DNA of 64,000 bases from Tenacibaculum aiptasiae (GTDB lineage Bacteria > Bacteroidota > Bacteroidia > Flavobacteriales > Flavobacteriaceae). Below the pieces are notes generated by a model. That model made no database searches. It was not told where the DNA came from and was given only the letters and a program-made list of their open reading frames with translations. The translations under genes were made by a program, and so were the position numbers. Location: positions 1-64,000 of the forward strand of contig NZ_WAAU01000037.1 in assembly GCF_008806755.1 (NCBI RefSeq), read 5' to 3'. Positions 9,573 to 18,166 of this stretch are shown one piece after another. The stretch's first letter is position 1; every line of letters starts with the position of its first letter.

Positions 9573-11642
9573 ATGAAAAAAAAACAACTCTTTTTTACAA
9601 GCCTGTTTCTATGCTTGTTTGTAAACTCGTTTGCTCAAATTATCAACTTTACTGATAATAACTTTAAAAACGCTTTATTAAATCACTCACCTGCTATCGA
9701 TACTGATAACAACAATCAAATTGATGTAAATGAGGCTTTAGCTGTTGTGAGATTGGAATTAGACAACAAAAACATATCCAACTTAGAAGGTATTCAATAT
9801 TTTACAAACCTAGAAATATTGAAATGTAGCGATAATAATATCAAAGAAATTAAGACAGAAACTTTAACTAAATTACGATTTATTGTTGCTGAAAGAAACC
9901 AAATTAAAACTATAGATGTTAGAAACTGTATTATTTGGGGACTTAGACTTTACGACAACCCTCTTGAATATGCCTATTTAACAGGTAATAGTACTTTTCA
10001 AATAGAAGGAACCTATGGTGTTTGGTTTAAACTTGATAAAATAAAATATGTTTGTATTAGTCAAGCTCAATATGATGTACAACCTAACAATGTAGACCAC
10101 AGAGGTTTTTGGGATCAGATAGGTAGCGCTTTACATATTGGAGAATGCACTATTCAAACTCCACCAACTGGGTGCCAAATTATTAATTTCCCTGATCCTA
10201 ATTTTAAACAAGCACTGCTATCTAACGGAAATGCTATTCCAGTAGATCAAGATGGAGATGGAGAAATTTGTATCGAAGAAGCTGAGAAAGCTATTATAAT
10301 AGACATAGAAAAAAGTAATGTTTCTAATATATCTGGTATTGAGTATTTTAAAAACATAACTACTTTTTACGGTGACGAAAATTCAATAACTGATGCTAAT
10401 TTTAGTAATAATCCTAAATTAACACATATAAATTTAGAAAAAAACTTAATTTCATCTATCAATCTTAACAATAACTCCAAACTTACAAACTTAAGTTTGA
10501 GCGAAAATAAATTAACAACAATTGACCTAAGCAATAATATTAATTTAAAATATTTATTAATATCTCAAAATAATTTAACCAATATTAATATAAGAAATAA
10601 CAAACTATTAATTGGTGCTACTTTACATTACAATAAGCTATCTCAAATAGATGTTAGTAATAACACGAAGCTAAGCAGTCTATGGTTATCTCATAATGAA
10701 TTAAATCAAATTGATATTTCAAAAAACACAGAATTAAAAAGCTTTCTGATTGGCCATAATAAATTAACGCAAATTGACGTTTCTAAAAATAGCAATTTAA
10801 CCTCATTACAGATAGAATGGAATAAAAAAATAGCTCACATAAACCTTAGCAATAATTTAAATTTAGAAGTTTTTGACGCTTATGAAAATGATATAAAATC
10901 AGTAGATTTAAAAGTTAACACTAAATTAAGAATTCTTAACCTTGGTTTCAACCCTATAAAAGAATTAGATATTTCTAAAAATGTTAATTTAAAACACTTA
11001 AATGTTTCTGCAACCATAATTAATGAATTAGACATCAGAAATTGTAATTCATTAAGAATATTTCACGCAGGATATAACTTCCATTTAAAAAGACTTTACC
11101 TAACAGGAAATCACGAATTTTACCAATATCTTACAAATTCAGCATATTTTAATATAAAAGAAACCCCAAATTTGACCTTTGCCTGTGTAAATCCATTATA
11201 CTTATCTCAAACATCTAATTATATAAAAAATACTTTAGGATACAGTAGTTGTACAGTTACTACTAATTGCAACGCTCCGACCACTAACTTTGAAACTTAC
11301 TTTATATTATCACCAAACCCTACAGACAGCTACTTGTTCTTAACTATGTTAGACCCTGGAACAGTAACTGCCACAAGTGCTAGTGTTTACAATTCGCAAA
11401 CGGGAGCATTTATTAAAAATGTGGTTTTACATTTTGATAATGGTGAACTTTCTCCTAACAAAGGACTTACCGACAAAATAGATATTAATTTTAACACACC
11501 TATTAAAAATGGACCTGTTGCATTTGGTTCTGCTAAAATTGACGCTAACGATTTACAAAGAGGAACCTATATTTTAAGAGTACAGACTAATGTGGGTACT
11601 TTTTCTACCACTTTTATAAAGTCAACTCAAGCAATTAGATAA
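9573..11642 (+). CDS. Secreted leucine-rich-repeat protein with T9SS type A sorting domain
   Basis: I place the start at the ATG of 9573 (MKKKQLFF), because it begins a clean signal peptide ending at SFAQ; the frame is open back to a TTG at 9537. The mature protein has a cap module beginning IINFTDNNFKNALL with a calcium-loop-like DTDNNNQIDVNEA motif and a few LRRs. A second copy of the same cap follows near residue 203 (IINFPDPNFKQALL, DQDGDGEICIEEA). About 12 LRRs of 21 residues come next with an LxxIDLSNNxxLxxL pattern. The last 85 residues (starting YFILSPNPTDSYLF) are a type A T9SS C-terminal domain. This is an internalin-like, cell-surface or secreted binding protein; its ligand is unknown. 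It is monocistronic with a strong terminator after it. Confidence 0.85.
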   Translation: MKKKQLFFTSLFLCLFVNSFAQIINFTDNNFKNALLNHSPAIDTDNNNQIDVNEALAVVRLELDNKNISNLEGIQYFTNLEILKCSDNNIKEIKTETLTKLRFIVAERNQIKTIDVRNCIIWGLRLYDNPLEYAYLTGNSTFQIEGTYGVWFKLDKIKYVCISQAQYDVQPNNVDHRGFWDQIGSALHIGECTIQTPPTGCQIINFPDPNFKQALLSNGNAIPVDQDGDGEICIEEAEKAIIIDIEKSNVSNISGIEYFKNITTFYGDENSITDANFSNNPKLTHINLEKNLISSINLNNNSKLTNLSLSENKLTTIDLSNNINLKYLLISQNNLTNINIRNNKLLIGATLHYNKLSQIDVSNNTKLSSLWLSHNELNQIDISKNTELKSFLIGHNKLTQIDVSKNSNLTSLQIEWNKKIAHINLSNNLNLEVFDAYENDIKSVDLKVNTKLRILNLGFNPIKELDISKNVNLKHLNVSATIINELDIRNCNSLRIFHAGYNFHLKRLYLTGNHEFYQYLTNSAYFNIKETPNLTFACVNPLYLSQTSNYIKNTLGYSSCTVTTNCNAPTTNFETYFILSPNPTDSYLFLTMLDPGTVTATSASVYNSQTGAFIKNVVLHFDNGELSPNKGLTDKIDINFNTPIKNGPVAFGSAKIDANDLQRGTYILRVQTNVGTFSTTFIKSTQAIR

Positions 11643-11667
11643 TAATTATTTACTTCTAATAACTTGT

Positions 11668-11706
11668 AAAAGCATGGTAACTTTAAATTACCATGCTTTT
11701 TTATTT
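11668..11706 (+). terminator. Rho-independent terminator after the LRR gene
   Basis: A perfect 13-bp stem (AAAAGCATGGTAA at 11668-11680 with TTACCATGCTTTT at 11688-11700), a 7-nt loop and a T tract, 26 bp after the stop codon. Confidence 0.85.
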
Positions 11707-11752
11707 TGTATATAATTTTTACTCTGATAAAATTTATTCTAGAATTCTGCCG

Positions 11753-11760
11753 TATATTTG
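11753..11760 (+). promoter_or_regulatory. Candidate promoter -7 element of cmk
   Basis: TATATTTG matches TAnnTTTG and ends 20 bp before the cmk start codon. No -33 TTTG at the usual spacing. Confidence 0.45.
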
Positions 11761-11780
11761 TGATCCATTTTTAAGTATTC

Positions 11781-12470
11781 ATGACAGAAAAAATCACCAT
11801 TGCCATAGACGGTTTTTCATCAACCGGAAAAAGTACCATTGCTAAGCAATTAGCTAAAGAATTAGGATATATATATGTAGATACTGGCGCTATGTACAGA
11901 GCAGTTACATTATATGCTATGCAACAAAATTATATCTCTGATACGCATTTTAACCCAGAAGATTTAATTGCTAATCTTGACAAAATTTCACTCTCTTTTT
12001 CTTTTAATAAAGATTTAGGTTTTGCTGAAATGATATTAAATAATACTAATGTTGAAAAAGACATTAGAACTATTGAAGTTTCTAGACTAGTAAGTAAAAT
12101 TGCTACAATTTCTGAGGTTCGTAAAAAATTAGTGAGCGAGCAACAAGAAATGGGTAAAAACAAAGGTATTGTAATGGATGGTAGAGACATTGGTACTGTT
12201 GTTTTTCCTGACGCTGAATTAAAATTATTTATGACTGCTTCTGCTGACAAACGTGCAACGAGACGTTATAAAGAATTATTAGATCGCGGTGATGATGTAA
12301 ATTATGAAGAAATTTTACACAATGTTCAAGAACGTGATCGAATTGATTCAACACGAGAAGATTCTCCTTTAATAATGGCTGATGATGCTGTAGAATTTGA
12401 CAATTCTGATATGGGACTTGAAGAACAATTTGAACGCATTATGAGTTTAGTAAATAGAAACTTACAATAA
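11781..12470 (+). CDS. cmk: Cytidylate kinase
   Basis: 229 residues, the normal length for bacterial (d)CMP kinase, a cytosolic enzyme that phosphorylates CMP and dCMP to the diphosphates using ATP. The Walker A loop GFSSTGKST is at residues 11-19. It is followed by VDTGAMYRAVT, the CMP-binding start of helix 2, then GRDIGTVVFPDA and the lid with its RDxxDSTREDSPL signature. It stands alone on the plus strand and converges on rluD across a bidirectional terminator. Pyrimidine metabolism is also represented by carB and pyrG further on, but not as an operon. Confidence 0.97.
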   Translation: MTEKITIAIDGFSSTGKSTIAKQLAKELGYIYVDTGAMYRAVTLYAMQQNYISDTHFNPEDLIANLDKISLSFSFNKDLGFAEMILNNTNVEKDIRTIEVSRLVSKIATISEVRKKLVSEQQEMGKNKGIVMDGRDIGTVVFPDAELKLFMTASADKRATRRYKELLDRGDDVNYEEILHNVQERDRIDSTREDSPLIMADDAVEFDNSDMGLEEQFERIMSLVNRNLQ

Positions 12471-12488
12471 CTCTTCACTATATAAAAT

Positions 12489-12517
12489 AAAAAACCAGCT
12501 CTAAGAGCTGGTTTTTT
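12489..12517. terminator. Bidirectional terminator between cmk and rluD
   Basis: CCAGCTC and GAGCTGG pair around a TAA loop, flanked by A6 and T6, giving a 13-bp stem that works on both strands. It serves cmk (stop at 12470) and rluD (stop at 12536). Confidence 0.85.
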
Positions 12518-12535
12518 AGTATTTCAAAAATATTT

Positions 12536-13573
12536 TTAATTTTCTTCAAATTTTGAATTCTCAGAGTAGGTACGCCATTTTGCTAAACATGCTTCTATAT
12601 CAGCTGGAACTTCAGAATCAAACTGCATAAACTCTCCTGTTTTAGGATGTGTAAATCCTAATGTCTTAGCATGCAATGCTTGTCTTGGCAATACTTTAAA
12701 ACAATTATCTACAAACTGCTTGTATTTTGTAAATGTTGTTCCTTTTAATATTGCATCACCTCCATAACGTTCGTCATTAAAAAGTGTATGCCCAATATGT
12801 TTAAAGTGCGCTCTAATTTGATGCGTTCTTCCTGTTTCTAATTTACATTGTACTAATGTTACATAGGTTAAACGTTCTAAAACTTTAAAATGTGTTACCG
12901 CATGCTTTCCGTGCTCTCCATCAGGAAAAACATCCATTTGCAAACGATTTTTAAAACTACGTCCAATGTTCCCTTCTATAGTACCTTCATCTTCTTCAAT
13001 ATGTCCCCAAACTAATGCATAATACAAACGCTCTGTAGTTCTATCAAAAAATTGTTTTGATAAATGCGCCATAGCAAATTCTGTTTTCGCAACTACTAAT
13101 AATCCACTCGTATCTTTATCAATACGATGCACTAAACCTGGACGCTCATTAGAATTTGTTGGTAAATTTTCTACATGGTGTATTAATCCATTTACTAAAG
13201 TTCCTGAATAATTCCCATGACCTGGATGCACCACCATTCCTGCTGGTTTGTTTACAACAATAACTTCATCATCTTCATAAACAATATCAATAGGAATATC
13301 TTCAGCTACTAATAAATTTTCTGCTGGCGGGTATGATAAAACGATACGAACTACATCTTTAGGCTTAACCTTATAATTTGGTTTTACCACTACATCGTTT
13401 ACCAAAACATTTCCTGCTTTAGCTGCTTGTTGAATTTTATTTCGAGTAGCATTTTCAATAAAATTCATTAAAAACTTATCTACTCTTAAAGGCTCCTGCC
13501 CGTCTGTTGCTACAAATCTATGGTGTTCGTATAAATCGTCACTTTCCATTCCTGGAGTTGTATCTTCCTGCAT
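12536..13573 (-). CDS. rluD: RluD-type 23S rRNA pseudouridine synthase
   Basis: 345 residues. An N-terminal S4 RNA-binding domain lies at about 25-95 (LRVDKFLMNFIENATRNKIQ). It is followed by the RsuA/RluA catalytic domain with the signature GLVHRIDKDTSGLLVVAK near residue 150, whose Asp is the catalytic nucleophile, and TGRTHQIRAHF further on. The family isomerises uridines of helix 69 of 23S rRNA (RluD) or related sites; the exact target is inferred from the presence of the S4 domain and the family resemblance. It follows the PASTA gene by 16 bp, so the two are probably co-transcribed. This pairing next to ddl is common in flavobacteria (recollection). Confidence 0.9.
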   Translation of the reverse strand: MQEDTTPGMESDDLYEHHRFVATDGQEPLRVDKFLMNFIENATRNKIQQAAKAGNVLVNDVVVKPNYKVKPKDVVRIVLSYPPAENLLVAEDIPIDIVYEDDEVIVVNKPAGMVVHPGHGNYSGTLVNGLIHHVENLPTNSNERPGLVHRIDKDTSGLLVVAKTEFAMAHLSKQFFDRTTERLYYALVWGHIEEDEGTIEGNIGRSFKNRLQMDVFPDGEHGKHAVTHFKVLERLTYVTLVQCKLETGRTHQIRAHFKHIGHTLFNDERYGGDAILKGTTFTKYKQFVDNCFKVLPRQALHAKTLGFTHPKTGEFMQFDSEVPADIEACLAKWRTYSENSKFEEN

Positions 13574-13589
13574 AAATCAATAATAAATA

Positions 13590-14171
13590 TTAGTTACCGT
13601 TACCGTCTCCTAAAATAAGTTCGATGGTAGATTTCTTTGGTAATTTTGTTCCTGGTTCAATTTTATTTCCTTTATATATTAAACCTCTTACTACATTCTT
13701 TCCTATGTCTCTTACCCAAGTAATATCTTTCCCTACATTAAATCCTATAGAACGTAAATGTGTTGATGCTTGCCTTTGAGTTCTTCCATTTAAATCTGGA
13801 ATTTCAACATCTCTATATTTTGATGGATTTAACGTCAAATAAATTTTACGTTTTTCTTTTACAAAATCACCAGTTTCAGGATTTTGCTCTATAACCGATT
13901 TTTTTGGGTAGTCTGGATTATAACTAGCACTGTCTATTACTATAAACTCTAAATTAAGTTCATCTAATTTTTTCTCAACAGCGTCTAAAGACATTTTATG
14001 CAAGTTAGGTACTTGTATTTTCTGATTATGATTTGTTGTTACTCCCAACCACCATTGTAACACAAAAACAAATACTAAAATAGAAACCACAGCTATTCCT
14101 ATTTGTATAAAGAAACTTTTGCTCTTTATAAACTGAAACAAATTTTTAAAATTTTCTGAAAATTTACTCAT
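13590..14171 (-). CDS. Membrane-anchored PASTA domain protein
   Basis: 193 residues. There is one transmembrane helix at about 20-42 (FFIQIGIAVVSILVFVFVLQ), then an extracytoplasmic part with PASTA-like repeats: IQVPNLHKMSLDAVEKKLDE, VEIPDLNGRTQRQASTHLRS and the shorter GNKIEPGTKLPKKSTIEL. PASTA modules in other bacteria bind peptidoglycan or muropeptides, or regulate PBPs and kinases. There is no kinase or transpeptidase domain here, so this is a free-standing PASTA protein. Its neighbour on the divergent strand is ddl, which makes the D-Ala-D-Ala end of the peptidoglycan precursor; a link to cell wall work is inference. Confidence 0.85.
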   Translation of the reverse strand: MSKFSENFKNLFQFIKSKSFFIQIGIAVVSILVFVFVLQWWLGVTTNHNQKIQVPNLHKMSLDAVEKKLDELNLEFIVIDSASYNPDYPKKSVIEQNPETGDFVKEKRKIYLTLNPSKYRDVEIPDLNGRTQRQASTHLRSIGFNVGKDITWVRDIGKNVVRGLIYKGNKIEPGTKLPKKSTIELILGDGNGN

Positions 14172-14193
14172 ATCGATTTTTTGTAAAGTGGCA

Positions 14194-14201
14194 CAAATTT
14201 A
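14194..14201 (-). promoter_or_regulatory. Candidate promoter -7 element of the PASTA-rluD unit
   Basis: The minus strand reads TAAATTTG (TAnnTTTG) 23 bp upstream of the PASTA gene start. No clear -33 element. Confidence 0.4.
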
Positions 14202-14254
14202 CAGTAAAAATATTACTATTTTTAATTCATTAACTCTTAAACGAGTTTTTTTGG

Positions 14255-14262
14255 TAAGTTTG
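14255..14262 (+). promoter_or_regulatory. Candidate promoter -7 element of ddl
   Basis: TAAGTTTG (TAnnTTTG) lies 62 bp upstream of ddl in the divergent gap. A T-rich TTTTTTTGG run precedes it but at too short a spacing for a standard -33 element. Confidence 0.4.
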
Positions 14263-14324
14263 TATAATTATGCTGTAATCTATTTTACAAATAAGCAATC
14301 AAAAAATAATTCAAATACAAAAAA

Positions 14325-15302
14325 GTGAAAAAAAATATAGCTGTAATTATGGGAGGTTATTCCTCTGAAGTAGAAATTTCTATAAAAAGTGGAAACGTAG
14401 TTTACAAGCATCTTAACAAGGAAAAATACAATCCTTATAAAGTTCATATTTTAAAAGATAAATGGGTTTTAGTTGATGATAACGATATTGAATACCCTAT
14501 TAATAAACACGATTTTTCAGCTGTAATAAACAATGAAAAAATTTCATTCGATTGTGTTTTCAATGCTATTCATGGAACCCCGGGTGAAAACGGAATTATT
14601 TTGGCTTATTTTGATTTAATTGAATTAAAGCACACCTCTGCTCCTTTTTACCAAATGGCTTTAACTTTTAATAAAAGAGACACTTTAAGCGTAGTTAAAG
14701 AATATGGAATTCCAACAGCTACATCTGTATATTTGAATCAAGGAGATGAAATAAGCACAACTCAAATTATTGAAAAAGTAGGCTTACCTTGTTTTGTAAA
14801 ACCAAACAATGCTGGTTCTAGTTTTGGTATTTCTAAAGTACATACTGAAGAAGAATTAATTCCTGCTTTAGAAAAGGCATACAAAGAAGATTCAGAAATA
14901 TTAATAGAAAGCTTCCTTGATGGAACTGAAGTTTCTGTTGGTGTTATTGAATATAAAGGAAAAGTTACAGTATTACCTATTACTGAAATAGTTTCTGAAA
15001 ATGACTTTTTTGATTACGAAGCTAAATACGAAGGGAAATCGCAAGAAATTACACCTGCTCGTTTAACTAAAGAACAAGAAAAAAGAGTTTCAGAAGTTGC
15101 TAAACGTGTATACCAAATTTTAAATATGAGTGGTTTTTCTCGTTCTGAATATATATTTGTGAATAACGAACCTCATTTCTTAGAAATGAATACTGTACCT
15201 GGTATTACTGAAGCAAGTATTTTACCACAACAAGCAAATTGTGCAGGTATTTCGTTAACTGAATTATTTGGAAACGCTATTGAAATGGCACTAAACAATT
15301 AA
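14325..15302 (+). CDS. ddl: D-alanine--D-alanine ligase
   Basis: 325 residues with the ATP-grasp fold. It joins two D-alanines using ATP to make the dipeptide used by MurF in peptidoglycan synthesis. Visible signatures are the N-terminal VIMGGYSSEVEISIKSG, the HGTPGENG loop, FVKPNNAGSSFGISKV in the ATP-binding lobe and the C-terminal FLEMNTVPGIT metal and substrate site. The start codon is GTG at 14325; the protein begins at the family's usual place (MKKNIAVIMGG) and no upstream ATG fits. coaD follows after 4 bp, with the M14 peptidase 4 bp after that, so the three form an operon. Confidence 0.97.
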   Translation: MKKNIAVIMGGYSSEVEISIKSGNVVYKHLNKEKYNPYKVHILKDKWVLVDDNDIEYPINKHDFSAVINNEKISFDCVFNAIHGTPGENGIILAYFDLIELKHTSAPFYQMALTFNKRDTLSVVKEYGIPTATSVYLNQGDEISTTQIIEKVGLPCFVKPNNAGSSFGISKVHTEEELIPALEKAYKEDSEILIESFLDGTEVSVGVIEYKGKVTVLPITEIVSENDFFDYEAKYEGKSQEITPARLTKEQEKRVSEVAKRVYQILNMSGFSRSEYIFVNNEPHFLEMNTVPGITEASILPQQANCAGISLTELFGNAIEMALNN

Positions 15303-15306
15303 CACA

Positions 15307-15759
15307 ATGAAAAAAGCAATATTTCCTGGATCTTTCGATCCTATTACCCTAGGTCATTTAGATATTATTGAACGTGGTGTTACTTTATTTGACGAATTAG
15401 TAATTGCTATTGGTATTAATTCCGACAAAAAATATATGTTTTCTTTAGAAGAACGTAAACGTTTTATTGAAGAAACTTTTAAGCACGAACCTAAAATAAA
15501 AGTAGTTACTTACAGTGGTTTAACTGTAAATTTCTGTAAAGAACAGAACGCTCAATTTATTCTTAGAGGTTTGAGAAATCCTGCCGATTTTGAATTTGAA
15601 AAAGCAATTGCACATACCAACCGAAAACTTTCAGAAATTGAAACTGTATTCTTATTAACATCTTCTGGAAAAAGTTATATCTCATCTTCAATAGTTCGTG
15701 ATGTAATTAGAAATAATGGAGATTATACTGGTTTAGTTCCAGATGCTGTAAGAATTTAA
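15307..15759 (+). CDS. coaD: Phosphopantetheine adenylyltransferase
   Basis: 150 residues, the typical length. It transfers AMP from ATP to 4'-phosphopantetheine, the fourth step of coenzyme A synthesis, in the cytosol. The nucleotidyltransferase motif T-x-G-H is at residues 14-17 (GSFDPITLGHLD). The RGLRNPADFEFE segment and the ISSSIVRDV motif are both diagnostic. It is the middle gene of a tight ddl-coaD-peptidase run with 4-bp gaps. Confidence 0.97.
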   Translation: MKKAIFPGSFDPITLGHLDIIERGVTLFDELVIAIGINSDKKYMFSLEERKRFIEETFKHEPKIKVVTYSGLTVNFCKEQNAQFILRGLRNPADFEFEKAIAHTNRKLSEIETVFLLTSSGKSYISSSIVRDVIRNNGDYTGLVPDAVRI

Positions 15760-15763
15760 TAAA

Positions 15764-17509
15764 ATGAAAAAATTATACTTTATATTCCTGCTTAGCTTTC
15801 TAGCTTGCAAACAAAATTCTACAAAAACAGCTAACGATTTTACAACTCTTTTCGAAAAATCAAACGGAACAGAAACCCCTGAATATAAAGAGGTAATTTC
15901 TTTTTATGAAGATTTAGCCAATACATATAATGAGATATCACTATTTGAAATTGGTGAAACAGATTCTGGCAACCCTTTACATTTGGCTGTTTTTAATGCT
16001 AATGGAAAAACTGACCTAACTAAAATTAAAGATTCTTCAAAAAATAGAATTTTAATTAATAATGGAATTCATCCAGGAGAATCAGATGGTATTGATGCTT
16101 CCATGCTACTTTTACGTGATATTGTTCAAAACGATTCATTAAAAAAAGCTTATGCAAACTCATTAATATGCGTTATTCCTGTTTATAACATTGGAGGCGC
16201 TTTAAATAGAAATTCTCATACAAGAGCAAATCAAAACGGTCCTAAAGAATACGGTTTTAGAGGTAATGCTCGTAATTATGACTTAAATCGTGATTTTATA
16301 AAACAGGATACCAAGAATGCTGCTGCTTTTGCTGAAATTTTTCACAAAGTTGATCCAGACATTTTTATTGACAATCATGTAAGTAACGGAGCCGACTACC
16401 AATATGCTATTACACACTTATTCACACAACATAACAAGTTAGGGGGTAAGTTAGGACACTTTTTAGAAAATGAAATGCGTCCATATGTAGAAAAGTCTTT
16501 AGCTCAAAAAGAAGTTGCTATTACACCTTATGTAAATGTTTGGGGAAGTACTCCAGATAAAGGATGGTCTCAGTTTTTTGATTCTCCAAGGTATTCTACA
16601 GGTTACACTACCCTATTCAACACACTCGGGTTAATGGTAGAAACTCATATGCTTAAGCCATATAAAATTAGAGTAAATCAAACTTATGACTTGTTATTTT
16701 CTAGTTTAGATTTTTCAGAAAAATATTCTTCAGAAATTAAAGATTTACGAAATAAAGCTTTTGAAGAAGTAATGTCCCAAAAAACATATCCAATTTCATT
16801 TAAGGTAGATAAAACAAACCCTAGTGAATTTAACTTTATGGGGTACGAAGGAACTTATATTGATAGTGAAGTTACCAATGGTAAACGTTTATTTTACGAC
16901 AGAACTAAACCTTATACTAAAAACATTACTTATTACAATAATTTCCTTGCTACTAAAGAAATTAAAATACCCGAAGCCTATATTTTACAACAAGGTTGGC
17001 ATAAAATAATTGATCGATTAACTAATAACAACATTGAGTTTACTCGTTTTAAAAACGATACAACTTTAATCGTAGAAATACAGCATATAACTGATTTCGA
17101 ATCTAGAAAACAACCATACGAAGGGCATTACTTACATTACAACACGCAAACTAAAAAGACTTTAAAACCAGTAATGTTTAAAAAAGGTGATTTATATATT
17201 CCTACAAAGCAAAAAGGCATTCGTTATTTAATTGAAACTTTAGAAGCCGAAGCAACTGATTCTTTCTTTAATTGGAATTTTTTCGACACTATTTTACAAC
17301 AAAAAGAAGGTTTTTCTTCTTATGTTTTTGAAGATATTGCTGCTGAATATTTGAAAAACAATCCTGATTTTAAACAAAAATTTGAGAAAAAAATTAAAAC
17401 AGATGAAGAATTTGCTAAAAGCACGTATGCCCAGTTATTATACGTATACAAAGCAACTCCTCATTATGAAAAATCACACATGACACTTCCTATTTTTAAA
17501 AAATATTAA
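15764..17509 (+). CDS. M14 family zinc carboxypeptidase-like lipoprotein
   Basis: 581 residues. The N-terminus is a lipoprotein signal peptide (MKKLYFIFLLSFLAC, lipid-attached Cys at 15). The M14 domain covers about 45-340, with zinc ligands His103 and Glu106 in NGIHPGESDG and a third His at 205 in FIDNHVSNGADYQY, and substrate-binding Asn-Arg in NYDLNRDF at about 174-177. The LMVETHMLKPY segment is a candidate for the catalytic-Glu region. The C-terminal 240 residues do not resemble a family I know. It probably removes C-terminal residues from peptides or wall fragments at the cell surface. The position behind ddl and coaD suggests co-expression, not necessarily shared function. Confidence 0.85.
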   Translation: MKKLYFIFLLSFLACKQNSTKTANDFTTLFEKSNGTETPEYKEVISFYEDLANTYNEISLFEIGETDSGNPLHLAVFNANGKTDLTKIKDSSKNRILINNGIHPGESDGIDASMLLLRDIVQNDSLKKAYANSLICVIPVYNIGGALNRNSHTRANQNGPKEYGFRGNARNYDLNRDFIKQDTKNAAAFAEIFHKVDPDIFIDNHVSNGADYQYAITHLFTQHNKLGGKLGHFLENEMRPYVEKSLAQKEVAITPYVNVWGSTPDKGWSQFFDSPRYSTGYTTLFNTLGLMVETHMLKPYKIRVNQTYDLLFSSLDFSEKYSSEIKDLRNKAFEEVMSQKTYPISFKVDKTNPSEFNFMGYEGTYIDSEVTNGKRLFYDRTKPYTKNITYYNNFLATKEIKIPEAYILQQGWHKIIDRLTNNNIEFTRFKNDTTLIVEIQHITDFESRKQPYEGHYLHYNTQTKKTLKPVMFKKGDLYIPTKQKGIRYLIETLEAEATDSFFNWNFFDTILQQKEGFSSYVFEDIAAEYLKNNPDFKQKFEKKIKTDEEFAKSTYAQLLYVYKATPHYEKSHMTLPIFKKY

Positions 17510-17551
17510 ACTAATGTTAAATTTTTTATAGAATTCTTAGTTTCATTTTCA

Positions 17552-17559
17552 TATTTTTG
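17552..17559 (+). promoter_or_regulatory. Candidate promoter -7 element of the sigma/FecR/TonB unit
   Basis: TATTTTTG (TAnnTTTG) sits 18 bp before the sigma factor start codon. No -33 TTTG at 19 bp. Confidence 0.4.
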
Positions 17560-17577
17560 GAAAATTAGAATAGACTA

Positions 17578-18096
17578 ATGAATAATCCACCCTTAAAATC
17601 AGTTTGTGAACAGAAAAATTTCGAGAAAATTTTTAATCAACATTCACAATCTTTACGAAACTACATTTATTACAAATGTGGAGATACTCAGCAAGCAGAA
17701 GATATCGTTCAAGAGGCCTATATAAAACTCTGGGATAATTGTGCAAAAGTTGTATTTGAAAAAGCTAAATCTTTTTTATACACTGTTGCCAATAATAAGT
17801 TTTTAAATGAAGTTGCTCATAAAAAAGTAGTTCTAGAACACCAAAAGAAAAATATTGCTCCAGATAGAACTAATGAGACTCCTGAATTTCTTATAGAAGA
17901 AGAAGAATTTTATATAAAACTAAAAAGAGTAATTGCTAACTTACCAGAAAAACAACGGGAAGTTTTTTTACTAAGTAGAATTGATAAAAAAAAGTACTCC
18001 GAAATAGCGGAAATAGTAGGGATTTCTGTAAAAGCGGTTGAAAAAAGAATGAGCAAAGCTTTACTGACATTAAAAGAACAAATTGGTAAAGTTTAA
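17578..18096 (+). CDS. ECF RNA polymerase sigma factor of a FecI-type signalling module
   Basis: 172 residues. Region sigma-2 is at about 12-80 (FNQHSQSLRNYIYYK, DTQQAEDIVQEAYIKLWDN) and sigma-4 at about 115-170 (LPEKQREVFLLSRIDKKKYS, then an HTH with EIVGISVKAVEKRMSKAL). This is the Bacteroidota sigma-70 family paired with FecR-like anti-sigma factors. The next genes are exactly such a FecR protein and a TonB receptor with an STN signalling domain, so it should direct transcription of the receptor gene after the receptor senses its substrate. A 70-bp gap separates it from the FecR gene. Confidence 0.92.
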   Translation: MNNPPLKSVCEQKNFEKIFNQHSQSLRNYIYYKCGDTQQAEDIVQEAYIKLWDNCAKVVFEKAKSFLYTVANNKFLNEVAHKKVVLEHQKKNIAPDRTNETPEFLIEEEEFYIKLKRVIANLPEKQREVFLLSRIDKKKYSEIAEIVGISVKAVEKRMSKALLTLKEQIGKV

Positions 18097-18166
18097 AAAA
18101 CTATATTTATAGTAGGGTAAATAATATTTTAAATGTTCTAATACAAATAGCAAGAATACACAGGAA

